NCBI GenBank assembly: GCA_964493075.1
Contig: CAZBNU010000166.1
Location: 1-9,287, forward strand
Reading direction: 5' to 3'
Source: SLFT01 sp964493075
GTDB taxonomy: Bacteria > Hydrogenedentota > Hydrogenedentia > Hydrogenedentales > CAITNO01
DNA length: 9,287 nucleotides
Shown: positions 7,382-9,287 of the stretch, one piece after another
Position numbering within the stretch: position 1 is the first letter of the stretch
Layout of the letters: the number at the start of each line of letters is the position of its first letter
Notes under the pieces: model-generated
Told to the model about the DNA's origin: nothing
What the model saw: only the letters and a program-made list of their open reading frames with translations
Database searches by the model: none
Made by a program: the position numbers and the translations under genes

Positions 7382-7461
7382 CAACTGTAATATTGTATCA
7401 TTTTGCACAGAAAATCATTGGTAAGCGCCCATTAAAGCGATAACAAAAACGGAAACAAATC

Positions 7462-8826
7462 ATGTCAGCACCCATGAGCACCAGAATTATCGGCAAGGTC
7501 AAGGAAGAAGCTCTTATTGGAATGTTACGCGCTGTATTCGCCAAGCAGAAAATCCAGCGTAAAATTACCAAGACGATTTACGGCAGTAGCAAGGATGAAT
7601 CGGGTATACGGCTTCCCATCAAGAGCGCCGACAAGATGAAACTCATGATGGGTAAATACTATGTGAAGGCGCGGGTGGCGCAGGACAATCCGGACCAGAA
7701 AATCGCCTGGATTACGAGCGGCGGTCCCGTGGAGATACTGCACGCCGCCGGTGTGACGCCCATCTATCCTGAAAACCATGCCGCCATGATCGGAACGATG
7801 CGCATGGCCGACCGGCTTTGCGGTGTGGCCGAAGACCGTGGTTATTCCCGTGATTTATGTTCCTATGCGCGCAGCGATCTCGGCAGCGTATGGAGCGGCG
7901 AAAGTCCGGTGGGCGGTATTCCCCGTCCTGATTTTCTGGTCTGCTGCAACAACATCTGCGGCACGGTGACCAAGTGGTATCAGCAGCTTCAGCGCATGTT
8001 CGATGTGCCCCTTATCTTCATAGACGCGCCGTATCAGTATGGAGACGATCGGGATGGGGCTATAGACTACGTCAAAGCGCAACTTCAGGATATGATTGAT
8101 CAGGTGGGACACATCACTGGCAAGCCGATCAAGCCTTATGAATTTGAAATGACGCTGGTGCGTTCAGAAGAAGCCATGCGTCTGTGGCGTGGTATCCAGG
8201 ACCTGCTCGCCCATCAGCCCGCGCCGATGAATTCCTTCGACACCTTCATCCACCTTGCACCCATCGTCACGCTGCGCGGCACACAGGAGTGCATTGATTA
8301 CTACGAACTGCTGGACGCCGAAATCCGGCAACGGGTCGAAGATGGCGTGGCGGCAGTGCAGGGTGAGAAATATCGTCTGGGTTGGGACAATCTTGCGATC
8401 TGGTACAAGATTCAATTCCTCGCAAAACAATTTGCCAGGCATCAGGCAGCGCTTGTGGTGTCCACGTACACCCAGAGTTTCAGTTACCAGGCGCCTTACC
8501 GCGACCGGAACGACCTCCTCAGGACGCTGGCCGCGAATTATATCGCCGGGTATATCAACCACAGTCTCGATTATCGGGAACAGGAGCTGCTCAGCATGGC
8601 CGAGAAATTTCATCTTGACGGCTTTGTCATGCACTCCAACCGCAGTTGCCGCGCCTACTCGCTTGGGCAATACGAACTTGCCAAACGCCTCAGCGACAAG
8701 CATGGGCTGCCCACGCTGATGGTTGAAGGCGACCAGAGCGACACACGCGCCTGGTCTGATGAGCAGGTGGTGACCCGGATCGAGGCGTTCATGGAACTGG
8801 TTGAGATGCGGGCTGGTGTAGCCTAG
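7462..8826 (+). CDS. 2-hydroxyacyl-CoA dehydratase subunit, BcrB/HgdA-like
   Basis: 454 residues, the larger-subunit type of the superfamily. The ATG at 7462 has a weak GGAAA (7451-7455) six bases upstream; the ATG at 7474 is less well placed. After a basic helical N-terminus of ~75 residues come KIAWITSGGPVEILHAAGVT (80-99), GYSRDLCSYARSDLGS (Cys133), PDFLVCCNNICGTVTKWYQ (Cys161/162/166) and MHSNRSCRAYSLGQYELAKR (Cys396), the expected iron-sulfur ligand regions. VEGDQSDTRAWSDEQVVTRIEAF (421-443) is the family signature. Together with the gene at 6071 it should form a heterodimer with one [4Fe-4S] cluster per subunit. The order (BcrC-like then BcrB-like) is that of benzoyl-CoA reductase operons, but those continue with two ATPase activator subunits, which are absent here. 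The substrate could be a hydroxyacyl-CoA, an aryl-CoA or something else. The gene is complete, with no disrupted motif. Confidence -1.
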   Translation: MSAPMSTRIIGKVKEEALIGMLRAVFAKQKIQRKITKTIYGSSKDESGIRLPIKSADKMKLMMGKYYVKARVAQDNPDQKIAWITSGGPVEILHAAGVTPIYPENHAAMIGTMRMADRLCGVAEDRGYSRDLCSYARSDLGSVWSGESPVGGIPRPDFLVCCNNICGTVTKWYQQLQRMFDVPLIFIDAPYQYGDDRDGAIDYVKAQLQDMIDQVGHITGKPIKPYEFEMTLVRSEEAMRLWRGIQDLLAHQPAPMNSFDTFIHLAPIVTLRGTQECIDYYELLDAEIRQRVEDGVAAVQGEKYRLGWDNLAIWYKIQFLAKQFARHQAALVVSTYTQSFSYQAPYRDRNDLLRTLAANYIAGYINHSLDYREQELLSMAEKFHLDGFVMHSNRSCRAYSLGQYELAKRLSDKHGLPTLMVEGDQSDTRAWSDEQVVTRIEAFMELVEMRAGVA

Positions 8827-8873
8827 TATTTACAGGAGAGAACACCGCCAGAGCACCCGATCTGGAAATTTGT

Positions 8874-8902
8874 TTGGCTTTTGGGGGCTATTCTAGTAAA
8901 AT
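8874..8902 (+). promoter_or_regulatory. Candidate promoter of the 3'-end gene
   Basis: TTGGCT (8874-8879) and TAAAAT (8897-8902) with a 17-base spacer. The start would be near 8908-8910, about 60 bases before the ATG at 8970. This suggests the last gene is transcribed separately from the dehydratase pair. Confidence -1.
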
Positions 8903-8969
8903 ACTGCATCTTGCCTTTCTGCGGGCTTCAGGGAATAGTATTTAATGGAATCACCTGATTGGAGAAGTT

Positions 8970-9287
8970 ATGGCTAAATCGACAAACGCGTCCGGCAACA
9001 AAGGGATTGTCGCCACTGTTATCGATAAGTTAAAAGATATTATCAATGCGGTTCTTGATCGGCTGACAGGTTCCGTTGATTTGAAGGAGAAGATATTTTT
9101 ATTCGATAACGACGAGCTTTTACTGGTGTGGGAGAATAAACTGCGGGAAGTCCGTCTGAAAAAAGAGGAGGAAGCGTGGAAAGGCTTTGAGAAGGAATTC
9201 GGCAGAAATTCCCCCAAAGTCACCGATGCTTTTGTGAAATGGCAGGAGCAGTTGTATGCCTACATTGAGCAGGAGAAGGATCGCTTT
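8970..9287 (+). CDS. Unrecognised charged helical protein, 3' partial
   Basis: 106 codons from the ATG at 8970, open to the last base, so the C-terminus is missing. GGAG (8961-8964) lies five bases before the ATG, and a candidate promoter lies at 8874-8902. I do not recognise the family. The first ~12 residues are polar (MAKSTNASGNKG), with no signal peptide. IVATVIDKLKDIINAVLDRL (residues 13-32) looks like an amphipathic helix. From about residue 35 the protein is rich in Lys and Glu (KLREVRLKKEEEAWKGFEKEF), likely helical or coiled-coil, and probably cytoplasmic. The opposite strand has an overlapping open frame (8951-9223), but it lacks this gene's ribosome-binding site and promoter, so I treat it as a shadow. 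There is no evidence that this gene belongs to the dehydratase pathway. Confidence -1.
   Translation, partial: MAKSTNASGNKGIVATVIDKLKDIINAVLDRLTGSVDLKEKIFLFDNDELLLVWENKLREVRLKKEEEAWKGFEKEFGRNSPKVTDAFVKWQEQLYAYIEQEKDRF

Noticed and set aside
7115..7443. Open frames on both strands with SLRGTKQS / IASYLAMT peptides
   Set aside because: They are translations of the palindromic repeat at 7300-7381 and its flanks, a known source of spurious proteins.
8834..8840. Shine-Dalgarno-like AGGAGAG right after the dehydratase stop
   Set aside because: No start codon lies at a workable distance downstream.
8824..8944. 9-bp direct repeat TAGTATTTA (8824-8832 and 8936-8944) flanking the last spacer, as a target duplication
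   Set aside because: It is A/T-rich, the first copy overlaps a stop codon, and the 103 bp between has no terminal inverted repeats or gene.

Overview
The window reads as a piece of a draft genome or metagenome scaffold: it contains a run of exactly 100 Ns, and it is cut inside a gene at both ends. The gene content fits an anaerobic or polysaccharide-degrading bacterium of the PVC group (Lentisphaerota/Kiritimatiellota-like). The clues are a pseudopilin with an H-X9-DG-like C-terminus, a GH106-like and a GH99-like secreted sugar hydrolase side by side, and a pair of oxygen-sensitive 2-hydroxyacyl-CoA dehydratase subunits. This placement is inferred from family content, not from a marker gene. 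All recognisable genes are on the + strand.

Region 1 (1-4123) is carbohydrate degradation. A 5'-truncated GH106-like (alpha-L-rhamnosidase type) enzyme runs into the assembly gap. Four bases of its apparent end (ATGA) are shared with the start of a signal-peptide-bearing GH99-like (WbsX family) protein. The two look translationally coupled and probably act on the same polysaccharide.

Region 2 (4124-5912) is a small regulatory module. A TetR-family repressor has its own near-consensus sigma70 promoter. It is followed by a pseudopilin-like protein whose promoter (TTGACT-17-TATATT) overlaps a near-perfect 22-bp palindrome around CGAACGTTCG, a plausible TetR operator.

Region 3 (5913-8826) holds the two subunits of a BcrC/BcrB- or HgdB/HgdA-type 2-hydroxyacyl-CoA dehydratase (benzoyl-CoA reductase superfamily). 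They are separated by 251 bp that carry an 82-bp element with perfect 27-bp inverted arms, of the CGTCATTGCGAGG palindromic repeat type. A 15-bp palindrome lies upstream of the first subunit. No activator ATPase, CoA-transferase or acyl-CoA dehydrogenase is in the window, so the substrate cannot be named.

Region 4 (8827-9287) has a good promoter candidate and the first 106 codons of an unrecognised, charged, mostly helical protein that runs off the end. I see no tRNA, rRNA, CRISPR array, transposase or convincing rho-independent terminator.
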